Shown: positions 53,268 through 63,659, counted from the first letter of the stretch. The stretch is 64,000 nucleotides of DNA from Enterobacter sp. 638 (GCF_000016325.1 NC_009436.1:2294001-2358000); one strand, 5' to 3'. The notes: generated by a model not told the origin, from the letters alone. A program made the numbers and translations.

Positions 53268-55540
53268 CATGCCTCCCCGCGCGTGGTAGCGGTCCCATGA
53301 ACAGCTAAATAAAAGTCATCCACTGTGAACGTATGGCTATCTAAAATCGTCAACGTTTCGCCCCACACCGTCAGTGTGACGGGTTCGGTTGTGTTAACCA
53401 TCAGAGTTTGATTTTCAACAATGATATTCAGATGGGCAGTCCGCCATTTAAGGGGGAATTGCAGCCGTTGCCATTGGCCTGGCAAGAGAGGTGAAAGATT
53501 CAATTCACCATCAACGACCGTTACCCCAGCGAATCCTTGAATAACGCCTGACCAGATAGCGCCTGTTGCCGCAGCATGTATGCCGTCATCAGAACTATGC
53601 GCATCACCGCCTAAATCAATGGCCGCGCCCTCTTGCCAGAACTGATAAGCGCTGGCGACTTCCCCGCTGCGGGCAGCCACAATGCCATGGACCGACTGAC
53701 TCAGTGAAGAATCGTGAATAGTCAGGGGCTCGTAATAAGCCAGATTCGCCAAACATTGTGAGTGCGTGAACCTCTCAGGCAGCAAATAGGTGAGCATGAC
53801 AACATCTGCCTGTTTAAGGATTTGCATCTCATTGACTTCCGTGCGCGAGTAGTCGAGCAAAATGGTTTGCTTGCCTGCCGTGTTTTTATAGCGACTCAAA
53901 TCAATTGCAGGTTTGCTCATGAACGTATCGTCCTGCGGAATGACACCGGCTTGAATTGGCTGAGGCAGCCACAATCTTTCCAGAAAGTTCTGTGCCGCCT
54001 GCTCGAATCGTTCATCTTTGCGTTCAAAATGATGCATTAGCTGCAGCGCATGTGCGACGTTATGCCACGCCATATAATTGGTATAGGCATTGTTATTCAC
54101 GTGTTCGGTATATTCATCGGGCCCGATAACATCATGAATTTCCAGACGACCGTTAATGTCAATCGCGCGGGCAATCCAGAAGGTCGCGGTTTCGGTAAGA
54201 AGTGTGAGTCCTTCGTTGCGCATGAAAGCACTGTCGTGAGTGGCTTGCCAGTAAGCCACTACCGCCCAGGCGATATCCGCCACGATATGATGTTCCGCCA
54301 GAGCAGAGGCCACTTTCTGCCTGATACCGGTTCTAATGTTGATCGCCGCAAATTCAGGCGTCTCTTCCTGCCCGTTGCTGGCGCTTTCCCAAGGGAACAG
54401 TGCACCGGACCATCCATTACGACGTGCTTTTTCACGCGCTCCGGGTAAATTTAGCCAGCGGTATCGCAGTAAATGACGAGCGTTCTGTGGAGAAGTAAAC
54501 AGATAGAACGGCAGCAGGAATATCTCGGTATCCCAGAAAACATGCCCTTTGTACCCTTCTCCAGTTAGGCCCTTAGCCCCGATGCTGCACCGTTCATCCT
54601 GTGCTGGCATCATGGTATTTAGGTGCCACACCGCGTAATCCAGTGCGAGCTGGTCCTCTGGATGTTCAGAGCACACCGTGACGCGGCTGGCTTGCCAGAG
54701 ATTTTCCCAGGCACAGGCCGTCATTTCCAATAATGCGTCATATCCTTTGGCCGCATGTGCCGTCAGATCGCGCAGATTGTTTCGGGCAAATGACGCCTGC
54801 GAGAGTGTTTTATCGCTTCGGTGCGTGACCCAAACTATTTTCTCAAATGTAACCTTTTGCCCCTCTTCGACCTCAAAAGAGTGATGGCAATTTAGCCGCC
54901 GGTTTTTCGCTGTAAACCAGCTTTCACTTTCTGTATCCAACTGGCAGCGTGCCGAGATGACCACTTCCGCTGCGCGATCCTGAGTTCCATACACGCCCTG
55001 AATATATTGCTGATCGAACACCCGAACTGAGACCTCATCCAGATGCTGTCTGCCACTATTCGTTTGCGTCGCGTCAATCCCCGTCGATAGACGCATCTGC
55101 GCTGAGCCATCAAGCGGGGTGACGGAAAATTGCAACGCAATAAGTGACAGCTGATCCATCGAGACAAAGCGGCGACTGCTAATCCGATATCTTTTCCCTT
55201 TTGATGAGCGCCAGACTACGCTGCGACGGAGTTCACCATTGGCAAATGCCAGCTCCCGCTCCCATCGCAAAACCTCCCCACTCAGCAGCGTAAAATTCTC
55301 GCCATCGAGATACAGTTCGAGACCTAAAACATCGGGCAAATTCACCCGTTCATTTGTCTCATTGCGCCCCGCACGATGATATACCCCCGCCAGATACATA
55401 CCTCGCGTTTGCAGCGTGTAATGCTCTTCATGGGTAGCGCGTACACCGAGGTAGCCGTTGCCGCAGCACATAATTGAGGCGTATTTATTGAGCTTTTCTG
55501 GGTCAAATGATGATTCGTTGAGAACGGAAAGATTTAGCAT
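53267..55540 (-). CDS. ycjT: Kojibiose phosphorylase YcjT (GH65)
   Basis: 757 residues, against 755 in E. coli. GH65 layout: N-terminal beta-sandwich to about 270, linker, then an (alpha/alpha)6 barrel with the catalytic acid in the [11 protein letters not shown] motif near 480 and phosphate-binding residues further on ([13 protein letters not shown]). E. coli YcjT phosphorolyses kojibiose to beta-glucose 1-phosphate and glucose, feeding YcjU. The 3' end carries a candidate YcjW operator in the coding sequence (53284-53297). It overlaps ycjU by TGATG and ycjS by 7 nt. Confidence 0.95.
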   Translation of the reverse strand: MLNLSVLNESSFDPEKLNKYASIMCCGNGYLGVRATHEEHYTLQTRGMYLAGVYHRAGRNETNERVNLPDVLGLELYLDGENFTLLSGEVLRWERELAFANGELRRSVVWRSSKGKRYRISSRRFVSMDQLSLIALQFSVTPLDGSAQMRLSTGIDATQTNSGRQHLDEVSVRVFDQQYIQGVYGTQDRAAEVVISARCQLDTESESWFTAKNRRLNCHHSFEVEEGQKVTFEKIVWVTHRSDKTLSQASFARNNLRDLTAHAAKGYDALLEMTACAWENLWQASRVTVCSEHPEDQLALDYAVWHLNTMMPAQDERCSIGAKGLTGEGYKGHVFWDTEIFLLPFYLFTSPQNARHLLRYRWLNLPGAREKARRNGWSGALFPWESASNGQEETPEFAAINIRTGIRQKVASALAEHHIVADIAWAVVAYWQATHDSAFMRNEGLTLLTETATFWIARAIDINGRLEIHDVIGPDEYTEHVNNNAYTNYMAWHNVAHALQLMHHFERKDERFEQAAQNFLERLWLPQPIQAGVIPQDDTFMSKPAIDLSRYKNTAGKQTILLDYSRTEVNEMQILKQADVVMLTYLLPERFTHSQCLANLAYYEPLTIHDSSLSQSVHGIVAARSGEVASAYQFWQEGAAIDLGGDAHSSDDGIHAAATGAIWSGVIQGFAGVTVVDGELNLSPLLPGQWQRLQFPLKWRTAHLNIIVENQTLMVNTTEPVTLTVWGETLTILDSHTFTVDDFYLAVHGTATTRGEA
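53284..53297 (-). promoter_or_regulatory. LacI-type operator inside ycjT, just before ycjU
   Basis: TGGGACCGCTACCA on the minus strand, identical in all 14 bases to the site before ycjM (63228-63241). The symmetry is TGGnAnCGnTnCCA with a central CG, the LacI-family design. It lies 17 nt upstream of the ycjU start. I see no good promoter next to it, so it may act as an auxiliary operator for looping. Confidence 0.65.
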
Positions 55541-56589
55541 AATGCCACCCTCTCCCGTTTTTCCGATGACTCATATAGCGCCGCGACCAGCTGTTGAATA
55601 ACCAGCCCCTGCTCCGCATCGGCGATCATGACGGGTTCCCCCTGAACATGACGAACAAACGCATCCATGCTGCGAATATGCCGCTGATCATCAGCTTCAT
55701 CGCGTTTGAGAAGAGTGTGCAGTTCTCCGCCAACATCGTTATAAATATGTGCCGGGAACAGTGTCGCCCCTGCTTTCTCACCGCAGAAAGAGACATTCAT
55801 GACCGATTGCTCGCGAATATTGAGCGCAAACGAGGTCTCGAGGCGCAGTATCCCGCCGTTGCAGAACTCAATCGTGCCGAAAAGTGCATCTTCTACGGTA
55901 TAGGTTTTGGGATCCCATTCCCCAAACTGACCGCTGCTCTTCGACGTTCCCAGCCGTTGAAAGCTATGGGCCGTGACGGATTTCACTTTCGGAAATCCAA
56001 GGACATACATCGCGGCATCCAGCATGTGAATACCGATATCAATCAGCGGCCCACCACCCTGTAAGGCTTTGTTCGTGAAAACACCCCAGCCGGGTACACC
56101 GCAACGTCTCAATGCCAGGGCATTGGTGACATAAATCTCACCGAATGTGCCGCTCTGCACCGCATCACGCAGTAATTGCGTATCCTGTGCGAAACGATGA
56201 TGAAAATCATACGCCAGCACTTTTCCCGCTTTTCGAGCAGCCAGACGCATTTCATCAGCCTGTTTGGGATTCATGGCGGGTGGTTTTTCGCACATCACAT
56301 GACAGCCTGCCTCCAGGGCTGCCATGACGTGCTCATAATGAAAGCGGTTCGGCGAGCAAACGCTAACGATGTCTGGCTTCGCCTCGCGTAACAGGGTTTG
56401 TAGATCTTGATACGCCTTTTTTGTTCCATGCCGATTAGCAAACGCCTTCGCGTGATCCAGATGGCTGTCCAGGACAGCCACCATTTGCAGATCGTTTCGC
56501 GTGGCGTAATACGAGGCATGCACTTTATCGGCAACTTGCCCGGCGCCGATAATGGCGACGCGCAGCGGCGAAGGTGTTAAAGCACTCAT
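55534..56589 (-). CDS. ycjS: Glucoside 3-dehydrogenase YcjS (Gfo/Idh/MocA)
   Basis: 351 residues from the ATG at 56589, the E. coli length; an ATG at 56601 four codons earlier is an alternative, as neither has a perfect ribosome site. Rossmann motif VAIIGAGQVADKVHA near 11-25 binds NAD; the signature EKPPA with catalytic Lys lies near 100, and IDIGIHMLDAAMYV near 185. E. coli YcjS oxidises D-glucosides at C3 and works with YcjQ and YcjR to convert D-gulosides to D-glucosides. Follows ycjR by 15 nt. Confidence 0.95.
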   Translation of the reverse strand: MSALTPSPLRVAIIGAGQVADKVHASYYATRNDLQMVAVLDSHLDHAKAFANRHGTKKAYQDLQTLLREAKPDIVSVCSPNRFHYEHVMAALEAGCHVMCEKPPAMNPKQADEMRLAARKAGKVLAYDFHHRFAQDTQLLRDAVQSGTFGEIYVTNALALRRCGVPGWGVFTNKALQGGGPLIDIGIHMLDAAMYVLGFPKVKSVTAHSFQRLGTSKSSGQFGEWDPKTYTVEDALFGTIEFCNGGILRLETSFALNIREQSVMNVSFCGEKAGATLFPAHIYNDVGGELHTLLKRDEADDQRHIRSMDAFVRHVQGEPVMIADAEQGLVIQQLVAALYESSEKRERVALC

Positions 56590-56603
56590 CACGCTCGCCA
56601 TCC

Positions 56604-57392
56604 TTAGCAGTCGCGTAAATAGTTCAATGAATCTTGAAACGCCTGCGCCGGGTTTTCGGCGCGAACGCGACACTCATAAACCACAAAGCCCTGATAATTA
56701 TCCGCACGTAACTGGGCGAATAACGTTGCGAAATCGAGGGCTCCACTGCCTGGCTGATAACGATGATTATCAGCAATGTGCACATGACCAAGAAGATCCC
56801 TGTGGGTGTGCAGCGCTGCAGTCAATGAATCTTCTTCGATATTCATATGATAGAAATCACCGATGATTTCAACGTGCTTGAGGTCATTCTCTTCGATATA
56901 ACTGCGCGCATCAGCCAGGGTGTTGATCATATGATCCTGATAGCGGTTCAGCGGCTCAAGGTAAACGGTCGTTCCAGTACGAGCCGCCACCGAATCTAGC
57001 CAACGCAGTGAAGCGCTCACTGCTTTACGATCGCCTTCAAGACTGCGTGGCGAAGTCATTGGAGGTAATCGAAACGTAAACATCCCCCAGGCCGCTGGGA
57101 CAACAATCCCCTTACCTCCCACTTCACTCAGCGCTTGCAGAATCCGTTCGATTTGCTGTAAGCCATTCAGGCGACGTTCTTCTATGAAATCACCGATCCA
57201 CCCTTCGTAACCGCCACATGCCGTTGTTACCGGCAGGCCAGTTGCTTTTATTGCGGCTTTGACTTCAGCCAGATTCTCCACCAGCAATTTGCCGTCAATT
57301 TCATAGCCATCAAAACCCATTGCTTTGATGTATTTGAATTTTTCAAGAATCGTTGTCGGAAAAAATGCCTGGTTTTGTGTTGCAATTTTCAT
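56604..57392 (-). CDS. ycjR: 3-keto-guloside C4 epimerase YcjR
   Basis: 262 residues, a xylose-isomerase-like TIM barrel (AP endonuclease family 2 fold). Metal ligands are visible: Glu in VYLEPLNRY, Asp and His in IIGDFYHMNIEED, His in HVHIADNHR and Glu in FVVYECRV. In E. coli it epimerises the 3-keto-guloside made by YcjQ at C4 to give the 3-keto-glucoside reduced by YcjS. Confidence 0.95.
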   Translation of the reverse strand: MKIATQNQAFFPTTILEKFKYIKAMGFDGYEIDGKLLVENLAEVKAAIKATGLPVTTACGGYEGWIGDFIEERRLNGLQQIERILQALSEVGGKGIVVPAAWGMFTFRLPPMTSPRSLEGDRKAVSASLRWLDSVAARTGTTVYLEPLNRYQDHMINTLADARSYIEENDLKHVEIIGDFYHMNIEEDSLTAALHTHRDLLGHVHIADNHRYQPGSGALDFATLFAQLRADNYQGFVVYECRVRAENPAQAFQDSLNYLRDC

Positions 57393-57409
57393 GTTCAGCT
57401 CTCCATAGC

Positions 57410-58462
57410 TTAAAAAGTGACGCCCATTTTGATGCTCAGCTCGGGGTGTTGATCGACATACTTCATGTAGCTTTCTGCACTGGTTTCAAAACTGACCACC
57501 GGGTCGATAAGATCTTCGCAGTTGAGATAGCCGTTCATCAGCAATTCCCAACATGTTTCTTCAATGCGCTTGCGGCTCCAGCGCGGATAGTCAGGATTTG
57601 GCTCACTACAGGCGCGAGAAAAAACGATCTTCGCGTTGTTGAAATGGGCTTCACGCCCCAGGTTGAAACCTTCAGAGAAGGGTTTGGCGAAGGCGACGTA
57701 AGAGATTGTTCCGCCATAGGCGAGTCCGCGTAACGCCGATTGCAGCGCATCGGCGAAACCGCTGGTTTCGATAATGACATCAGCGCCCTGCTTGCCAGTC
57801 AGCTGTTTAATCTCCTGCCCGACGTCTCTGCCTATTGGGTTGATGCAGAAGTCAGCACCATGACGACGGGCAATGAAGCAGCGGTGTTCGATAGGATCGA
57901 CACCAATCACAATCGACGCCCCGGCTTTTTTTGCCAGTTGGATCGCTATTTGGCCTATCGCTCCTAATCCCACCACCACGACAAAATCACCGACGCGCAC
58001 ATTGGCATCGCGCACGCCGCTCATCGCGAATTGTGCCGGGTCGTAGCAGACCGCATTTTTCCACGAGGCGCCCTCCGGCATTTTGCGCAATTTGTAATTG
58101 TTGACGGCATTGACAATCACCGTCTCCTGTAACGGACCATAGCAGCAGACTAAATCACCACGTTGATACTCAGTAACCTCGCCACCGCACTCAATGATTT
58201 CACCGACGATCATGTTGCCCAACTGGAATTTGCCAAACTCTATTCCGCGAGCCGAACCCTCAGCGCGAGGCGCAAACATTTGCCATTCGGTATTGAACTC
58301 TTCATCAATAAACGGGCTTGCTGCGCGAAAATCGACCACTTCCGTGCCATGTTTTGGCGCACCGAAACGAGCGCTAATTTTGACTTCATTCGCTGCGACT
58401 GCGCGATCCTCATAAGGCATGAGCATTGCCACGCGGGGTGCTGTTGCGACTAACTTTTTCAT
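57410..58462 (-). CDS. ycjQ: D-guloside 3-dehydrogenase YcjQ (zinc alcohol dehydrogenase family)
   Basis: 350 residues from the ATG at 58462 (AGGAG 6 nt upstream; a GTG codon precedes). Medium-chain dehydrogenase fold: NAD motif GLGAIGQIAIQLAK near 165-178, GADVIIETSG near 228. The GHE-type catalytic zinc pattern is not the standard alcohol dehydrogenase one. E. coli YcjQ oxidises D-gulosides at C3. It precedes ycjR by 17 nt. Confidence 0.95.
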   Translation of the reverse strand: MKKLVATAPRVAMLMPYEDRAVAANEVKISARFGAPKHGTEVVDFRAASPFIDEEFNTEWQMFAPRAEGSARGIEFGKFQLGNMIVGEIIECGGEVTEYQRGDLVCCYGPLQETVIVNAVNNYKLRKMPEGASWKNAVCYDPAQFAMSGVRDANVRVGDFVVVVGLGAIGQIAIQLAKKAGASIVIGVDPIEHRCFIARRHGADFCINPIGRDVGQEIKQLTGKQGADVIIETSGFADALQSALRGLAYGGTISYVAFAKPFSEGFNLGREAHFNNAKIVFSRACSEPNPDYPRWSRKRIEETCWELLMNGYLNCEDLIDPVVSFETSAESYMKYVDQHPELSIKMGVTF

Positions 58463-58491
58463 CACTGACTCCTTGTTAAAAATGACCGTCC

Positions 58492-59334
58492 TTAGCCCTT
58501 TACGCCACCGGCGGTCAAACCACTTTTAATGAAACGTTCGGAAAGCGCATACATGATGACAACCGGCAATGCCGTCACCAGCGATGCTGCCATCATCCGT
58601 CCCCAGATATAGTCTGGGGTACTGAAGAGCGTGTTAAGCCCTACCGGCAACGTAAAGTTGCTGGCACTTGAGAGGAAAATTGATGCAAAGAGATAGTCGT
58701 TCCATGCCACCATGAAACAGTAAACAAACACCGAAACCAGCCCGGAGATGGCGAGTGGAACCGTAATACGGAAGATGATTTGTAAACGGTTTAAACCGTC
58801 CATCATGGCAGCTTCCTCGATCTCGTCTGGAATGGTGTCGAAGTAGCTTTTGAGCATGAAAACCGCAGTGGGTAAGGTTTGCGTGACCATTGTAATAATC
58901 AGCGCCATTTCCGTGTCGTAAATACCGAGGGCGGTAATGATTTTGAACAGCGGTACCACCAGCAAGATACCCGAGAACATGTACACCGTATAAAAACTGG
59001 CATTAATGGTCATACGCCCTTTGAAGCGAAGCTTTGAGAGTGCATAGGCACCCAACGTTCCCAAAAAAACGGCGATCGCGGATGAACTCAACGAAACCAC
59101 TAAACTGTTTCTGAAATAATCCACAAACGGGAAAACTATAGGATTAAAAATGTCGACGTAATGTTGCAGCGTCCATGCCTGCGGCAGAATCGTCGGGTGT
59201 AACGAGATAGCCTCTTTCGCACTCTTGAACGACGTCATCAACATGACGAAAAACGGGAATAACGTCGCGACCAGAAAGAGCACCAGCCCGGCATAAAATC
59301 CGATACGGTTTAATACGCGTTTATTTGTTGCCAT
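58492..59334 (-). CDS. ycjP: ABC sugar transporter permease YcjP
   Basis: 280 residues, the E. coli length. Six membrane helices and a MalG-type EAA loop (EAAMMDGLNRLQIIFRITVP) near 200. It overlaps ycjO by 14 nt. With YcjO it forms the membrane pore of the ycjNOPV importer, energised by the YcjV half of the fusion protein. Confidence 0.95.
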   Translation of the reverse strand: MATNKRVLNRIGFYAGLVLFLVATLFPFFVMLMTSFKSAKEAISLHPTILPQAWTLQHYVDIFNPIVFPFVDYFRNSLVVSLSSSAIAVFLGTLGAYALSKLRFKGRMTINASFYTVYMFSGILLVVPLFKIITALGIYDTEMALIITMVTQTLPTAVFMLKSYFDTIPDEIEEAAMMDGLNRLQIIFRITVPLAISGLVSVFVYCFMVAWNDYLFASIFLSSASNFTLPVGLNTLFSTPDYIWGRMMAASLVTALPVVIMYALSERFIKSGLTAGGVKG

Positions 59335-60202
59335 GGAGATTTACCCTTTTTCTGGTCAACAGAATGACGGCGAAAATAATCACAAATAGCACCACTGAAA
59401 TAGCAGCGGCTTTTCCAAGGTCGTTGAAAGCAAACGCCGTTTTGTAGAGATAAACACCCAAAATATCGACGCGGGTTGTCAGGAGATAAACATCTGCAAA
59501 CATGTAGAACATCCAGATGGTTCGTAGCGTTATCACCGTTGCCAGTACGGGCATAATGGCGGGCAGCGTCACTATCCGAAATCGCTGCCATGCGCTCGCA
59601 CCATCCATTTCTGCCGCTTCATAAAGGGACTTATCGATGGTCTGTAAAATCGCCAGGAAAGAGATAAATGCGTACGGGAAATAGCGCCATATCGCGAACA
59701 GCACCACCAACACAAAACTGCTGCCTGCATTGTCAAACCACAACGGGGCATGGTCGTACAGATGCAACATGTCAACGCCGAGATAATTCACGATGCCGTA
59801 GCCATTGTTGAACATGTATTTCCACGCAAAAACGAGCGATATCGACGGCGTTACGTATGAAAGGATCACCAACGAACGCGCAGTTTTACGCAGCCGAAAC
59901 TCACGGTTAAAGAAAATCGCAACGGCAAGTCCCAGTCCGGTACTCCCTGTAACCACCCACGACGTGTACCAGAAAGTCATCCACAATGAATGCCAGAACG
60001 CGGGATCGCTCAAGATGCGAATATAGTTACTGAACCCCACAAACGTTGCGTTGACACGCGGGTTAAGCGGTAATCGTAAAAAGCTGATTTCGATATTAGA
60101 GATCATCGGCCAGGCTACCAGGCCCCCCAGCAAAATCAGGCTGGGGGCCAAAAGCAGCATGGCGAAAGGCATATCTGAACGGCCAGATAACGTCATTTTC
60201 AT
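59321..60202 (-). CDS. ycjO: ABC sugar transporter permease YcjO
   Basis: 293 residues, as in E. coli, from the second of three close ATGs (60202), which has AAGGG at 4 nt; 60205 is too close and 60196 rather far. MalF-like with six helices and the EAA loop EAAEMDGASAWQRFRIVTLP near 205. Lies 20 nt after ycjN. Confidence 0.94.
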   Translation of the reverse strand: MKMTLSGRSDMPFAMLLLAPSLILLGGLVAWPMISNIEISFLRLPLNPRVNATFVGFSNYIRILSDPAFWHSLWMTFWYTSWVVTGSTGLGLAVAIFFNREFRLRKTARSLVILSYVTPSISLVFAWKYMFNNGYGIVNYLGVDMLHLYDHAPLWFDNAGSSFVLVVLFAIWRYFPYAFISFLAILQTIDKSLYEAAEMDGASAWQRFRIVTLPAIMPVLATVITLRTIWMFYMFADVYLLTTRVDILGVYLYKTAFAFNDLGKAAAISVVLFVIIFAVILLTRKRVNLHGNK

Positions 60203-60222
60203 CATTCCCTTCGCGATGTGCC

Positions 60223-61515
60223 TTAACGTTGCGAGATAAGATCGGCCAGACGCTTCTGGCTGCCACTCAATGTTGAAGTGAGATCTTTATTGCCGACCGT
60301 CACGTCATGCACCATCGAACTAATGATCCCTGACCCCGTGACATCCCCCATGCGGGTGAAGTTTTTATCCCCTACTGCGCCAAATACCTGAACATTCGGG
60401 AACTGGGCGATCAATTCATAAGGCAACTGACCGAAGGCCTGTATCACCTCGTTATTCTTCCAGGTCGCAGTATCCACAACGCGCTTATTCACAGGTAAGG
60501 CCGCGCCGGGTGACATCATGACCCAATCTGCCGCGTTTTGAGCCTGTTCCATCCAGGCAACAAAAGTCTGCGCCGCTTTGGTTTCATCTTCAGTTTGACC
60601 ATTGGTGATGGTGAGCGAGGTCACCATGCCGTACACCGCTGATGATTTCTCGGTCGGCACGACAAATCCCAGATTGGCAGGTGTGCCCTCTTTATATACC
60701 GCTGGAAGAATGTAGGTAGAGTAGATGGCCATCGGTGCAGAACCGTTCATAAAGGCGTCTTTGATTTCCATGACATCGTTTGAACCCGGCATGGTTGTTG
60801 CTGCCAGCGCACGATAAAACGTCAGCGCCTTTGTCATTTCTGGTGTATCAAGGTCGACTGCCCCGTTGGCGTCAAAGACGTTTGCCCCACCCGAGAGTGC
60901 GAACTGAGAAAATGCCTGCTCGGTCATCACACTTTCTGCCGTCGGGAGCGCGATTCCGTAATGTTTTTTGGTCGGGTCAGTCAGCGTCTGGCTCGCCTTA
61001 AGCAACTCTGCCCAGGTATGGGGTTCCTGAATGCCCGCCGCAGCCAACACATCTTTGTGGTACCACACGCCAGATAACCAGGCGCTGACGGGTACTCCCG
61101 TCCACGCTTTACCATCCTCAGTGCGAACCACTCGTAGAATGCCGTCGTAGAAGGTATTTTCGTTGACCGTTTTCACCGTTTTAGCAATAGCATCGCGGTC
61201 GAGAAGCTGCTCTTTATCCATGACTTTGGCGTAGTCATGGCTCACCTCAATGACTTCGGGCAGCGCGCCCGTACGAGCAAGCGTAATGACTTTGGTGTTA
61301 TACGCATCCTCTTCAACAGGAACCTGTTTGATTCGGATTAAAGGGTTCTCTTTCTCGAATCGTTCTATTAATTGAGAAATAACGGCTTGTCTCTCCTGCT
61401 CTACAGAAGAGTGCATAAATTCGATGGTCACAACGGTGTTATTATCATCCCGACAGCCGGATAATAGACCGCACGAAACCAGCGCCGACATCAGCACAAT
61501 ATTGGGAATCTTCAT
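60223..61515 (-). CDS. ycjN: Sugar-binding lipoprotein YcjN
   Basis: 430 residues with a lipoprotein signal (lipobox LSGC, Cys21), so it is membrane-anchored on the periplasmic side. Family 1 solute-binding fold: EFMHSSVEQERQAVISQLIERFE at the mature start. It captures the glucoside substrate for YcjOP. It follows ycjM by 15 nt in the operon. Confidence 0.95.
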   Translation of the reverse strand: MKIPNIVLMSALVSCGLLSGCRDDNNTVVTIEFMHSSVEQERQAVISQLIERFEKENPLIRIKQVPVEEDAYNTKVITLARTGALPEVIEVSHDYAKVMDKEQLLDRDAIAKTVKTVNENTFYDGILRVVRTEDGKAWTGVPVSAWLSGVWYHKDVLAAAGIQEPHTWAELLKASQTLTDPTKKHYGIALPTAESVMTEQAFSQFALSGGANVFDANGAVDLDTPEMTKALTFYRALAATTMPGSNDVMEIKDAFMNGSAPMAIYSTYILPAVYKEGTPANLGFVVPTEKSSAVYGMVTSLTITNGQTEDETKAAQTFVAWMEQAQNAADWVMMSPGAALPVNKRVVDTATWKNNEVIQAFGQLPYELIAQFPNVQVFGAVGDKNFTRMGDVTGSGIISSMVHDVTVGNKDLTSTLSGSQKRLADLISQR

Positions 61516-61530
61516 GTTTTTATTATTCCT

Positions 61531-63216
61531 TTAACAATGTTTAATCCACATCACCTGCCATGGATTGAGTGTCAGTAGACTATTGGTTATATTGGAACCT
61601 GTTAAGAGTTCCACTCCATAAGGTATATCGTCATAAAGAGTTTGCACTCTATTCTGAAAATTAAAAAAGGCTGTTAATTCCTCACCACCCGCAGAGATTC
61701 GCGTTATTTTAAGCACATGTTCATTTGGCATTGAGAAATTAGCTTTACTGTCTGGATGGAATACGCACTGTTGACGTCGAATAGCAATCATCCTGGTCAA
61801 CGCATTATAAATTTTAGTGCGTAATTGAGATGCATCTTCCAACTCTGCATCAATTTCTCCAGCCTGAAATTTACGACGATTTATCGCGCGATTGTAACCC
61901 AACCGTTCAACGCCATCATAATCATTGCGCGAGCCCAAAATACTTTGAATATAAATAGCCGGTACGCCGGGAAAACTTAATAACAGCGCATGGGCCAACA
62001 CAAATCTGGCGATACGTTCATTATCGTGACAGTTATGAGACGTTAACGCATCCAAATACGTAACGTTAATTTCATACGGGCTACGTGTGCCATCAGGATT
62101 ATTTTTCCAGTTGACTCTCGCACCTTCATTTTGCAGTTTTTCGACCAGCGTTAGAATGTCTTCTTCCGGTAGAATACCGCGTAATGGGTTTAACCCTATA
62201 CCGTCGTGGGAAGCGAGAAAGTTAAACCAGGTCGTCTCGGTTGAAGGCAACTCAAGCGTTTGCGCCCACTGACAAAGCGCGTGCACATTTTCACTGTGAA
62301 TGCTGTGGAGCACGAGTGGCGGCAATGAAAACTGATACACCATTTGCGCTTCATTTGACCCATCACCAAAATAGGAAATGTTGTCTTTGTGCGGGACATT
62401 CGTTTCCGTGATGATCACCGTACCCGGCGCGACCGCTTCAGTGATAGCGCGGAATAACTGGATCAGCCGGTGTGTATTTTCCAGATGCAGACAGGTTGTG
62501 CCCGGTACTTTCCACATAAAGCCCACCGCATCAAGCCGGATGTAATCCGCCCCTTCAATGAGATAGTGCAGCAGAACATCAACCATGGCGATCAGGACCT
62601 GCGGACTGGCAAAGTTCAAATCAATCTGATCTTCACTGAACGTCGTCCATAAATGGCGGATTGAACCATCCGCCAGCGTAAACGGCGTTAAAAGCGGCAA
62701 GGCTCTGGGACGCGTGACGGCGGATAAATCAGTATCGGGATCAACAGCAATAAAAAAGTCTTCAAATCCCGGATTTTGATTCAAATAGTTTTCAAACCAC
62801 TGACTTTTTGCCGACATATGATTACAGACAAAATCAAACATGAGATGAGTTGATTTTTTTAGTTCTGCTACATCTCCCCACTCACCTGTTTTCGCCGCAA
62901 CTCGGTGATAATCCATAACAGAAAAACCGTCGTCAGAAGACCATGGGTAAAACGGTAATAGATGGACATGCGAAAAGTAAGGTGACAGCCAACGATTATA
63001 GAACCGCGTCAATATTGGTAATGCATTTTGGTCATTTTTTTGAAACTGATCGGCATACGTTATTAATACCACATCCTGCTCATCCCACTTCGATTTACGG
63101 GTACCAGTAATAAGGTTTTTTGCGTTCTTAATATTTTCAGAAAGGATTTCATAGTGTCCTAAAGAAAATGACTCTCCGTAGATGAGTCTAATAAGTTGCT
63201 CTATTTTATCGTCCAT
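61531..63216 (-). CDS. ycjM: Glucosylglycerate phosphorylase YcjM (GH13)
   Basis: 561 residues from the ATG at 63216, which aligns with the E. coli N-terminus (MDDKIEQLIRLIYG against a similar start); an ATG four codons earlier lies inside the operator-promoter region. GH13 sucrose-phosphorylase-like barrel: FDFVCNHMS near 130, catalytic nucleophile in YIRLDAVGF near 225, acid/base Glu in IITETNVPH near 265, and FLASHDGIGLNP near 330. E. coli YcjM phosphorolyses 2-O-glucosylglycerate. First gene of the operon. Confidence 0.94.
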   Translation of the reverse strand: MDDKIEQLIRLIYGESFSLGHYEILSENIKNAKNLITGTRKSKWDEQDVVLITYADQFQKNDQNALPILTRFYNRWLSPYFSHVHLLPFYPWSSDDGFSVMDYHRVAAKTGEWGDVAELKKSTHLMFDFVCNHMSAKSQWFENYLNQNPGFEDFFIAVDPDTDLSAVTRPRALPLLTPFTLADGSIRHLWTTFSEDQIDLNFASPQVLIAMVDVLLHYLIEGADYIRLDAVGFMWKVPGTTCLHLENTHRLIQLFRAITEAVAPGTVIITETNVPHKDNISYFGDGSNEAQMVYQFSLPPLVLHSIHSENVHALCQWAQTLELPSTETTWFNFLASHDGIGLNPLRGILPEEDILTLVEKLQNEGARVNWKNNPDGTRSPYEINVTYLDALTSHNCHDNERIARFVLAHALLLSFPGVPAIYIQSILGSRNDYDGVERLGYNRAINRRKFQAGEIDAELEDASQLRTKIYNALTRMIAIRRQQCVFHPDSKANFSMPNEHVLKITRISAGGEELTAFFNFQNRVQTLYDDIPYGVELLTGSNITNSLLTLNPWQVMWIKHC

Positions 63217-63227
63217 TGAATTTTCCA

Positions 63228-63241
63228 TGGTAGCGGTCCCA
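63228..63241 (-). promoter_or_regulatory. LacI-type operator in the ycjM leader (probable YcjW site)
   Basis: TGGGACCGCTACCA, identical to the site at 53284-53297. It starts 2-3 nt after the inferred transcription start and ends 12 nt before the ycjM ATG, where a bound repressor would block polymerase. Confidence 0.75.
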
Positions 63242-63249
63242 CGAGAGGC

Positions 63250-63278
63250 AATTTACGCTTATGGATTTTTTATGTCAA
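63250..63278 (-). promoter_or_regulatory. Sigma-70 promoter of the ycj operon
   Basis: On the minus strand, TTGACA (63278-63273), a 17-nt spacer, then TAAATT (63255-63250). The -35 is perfect and the spacing ideal. The start should be near 63243, directly beside the operator. Confidence 0.8.
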
Positions 63279-63423
63279 TGCAATCGGAGGGGTTAAAAGA
63301 GAGGAAAAATAGAGCGTCAGTCAATAATGTGAGCTGTTGCAAAGAAAGGATGAAACGCGTGTTGTGTCGTACATAACGGAATTGCTGCTCTCTCGCAAAA
63401 GAAAGCAGCAATTAAATGTGAGA

Positions 63424-63645
63424 TCAGGATAAATAGCGGCGTGAGAAACGATTTACAATTTTCTTCAACAATGGCTCCAGCGCAACGGCCAACAGCATTC
63501 TGACGGGTTTACGGGCGATCGTTTTCACCGCCCAGCCCGCTACGCCTGCCGGGCCATAACGTAATGCTGTCAGTAAAACGAATTTGCCTGCGAATTTCAG
63601 GCCGGGTTTCATTTTCTGACCGGCCTGTTGCCAGTTTGATTTCAT
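63424..63645 (-). CDS. pspD: Phage shock protein D
   Basis: 73 residues, the E. coli length and pattern ([39 protein letters not shown]). A peripheral inner-membrane protein of the Psp response; it can support PspABC but is largely dispensable. It lies 14 nt after pspC. Normally pspE follows in E. coli, but here no pspE lies between pspD and ycjM. Confidence 0.96.
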   Translation of the reverse strand: MKSNWQQAGQKMKPGLKFAGKFVLLTALRYGPAGVAGWAVKTIARKPVRMLLAVALEPLLKKIVNRFSRRYLS

Positions 63646-63659
63646 GTTATTTATCTCAG

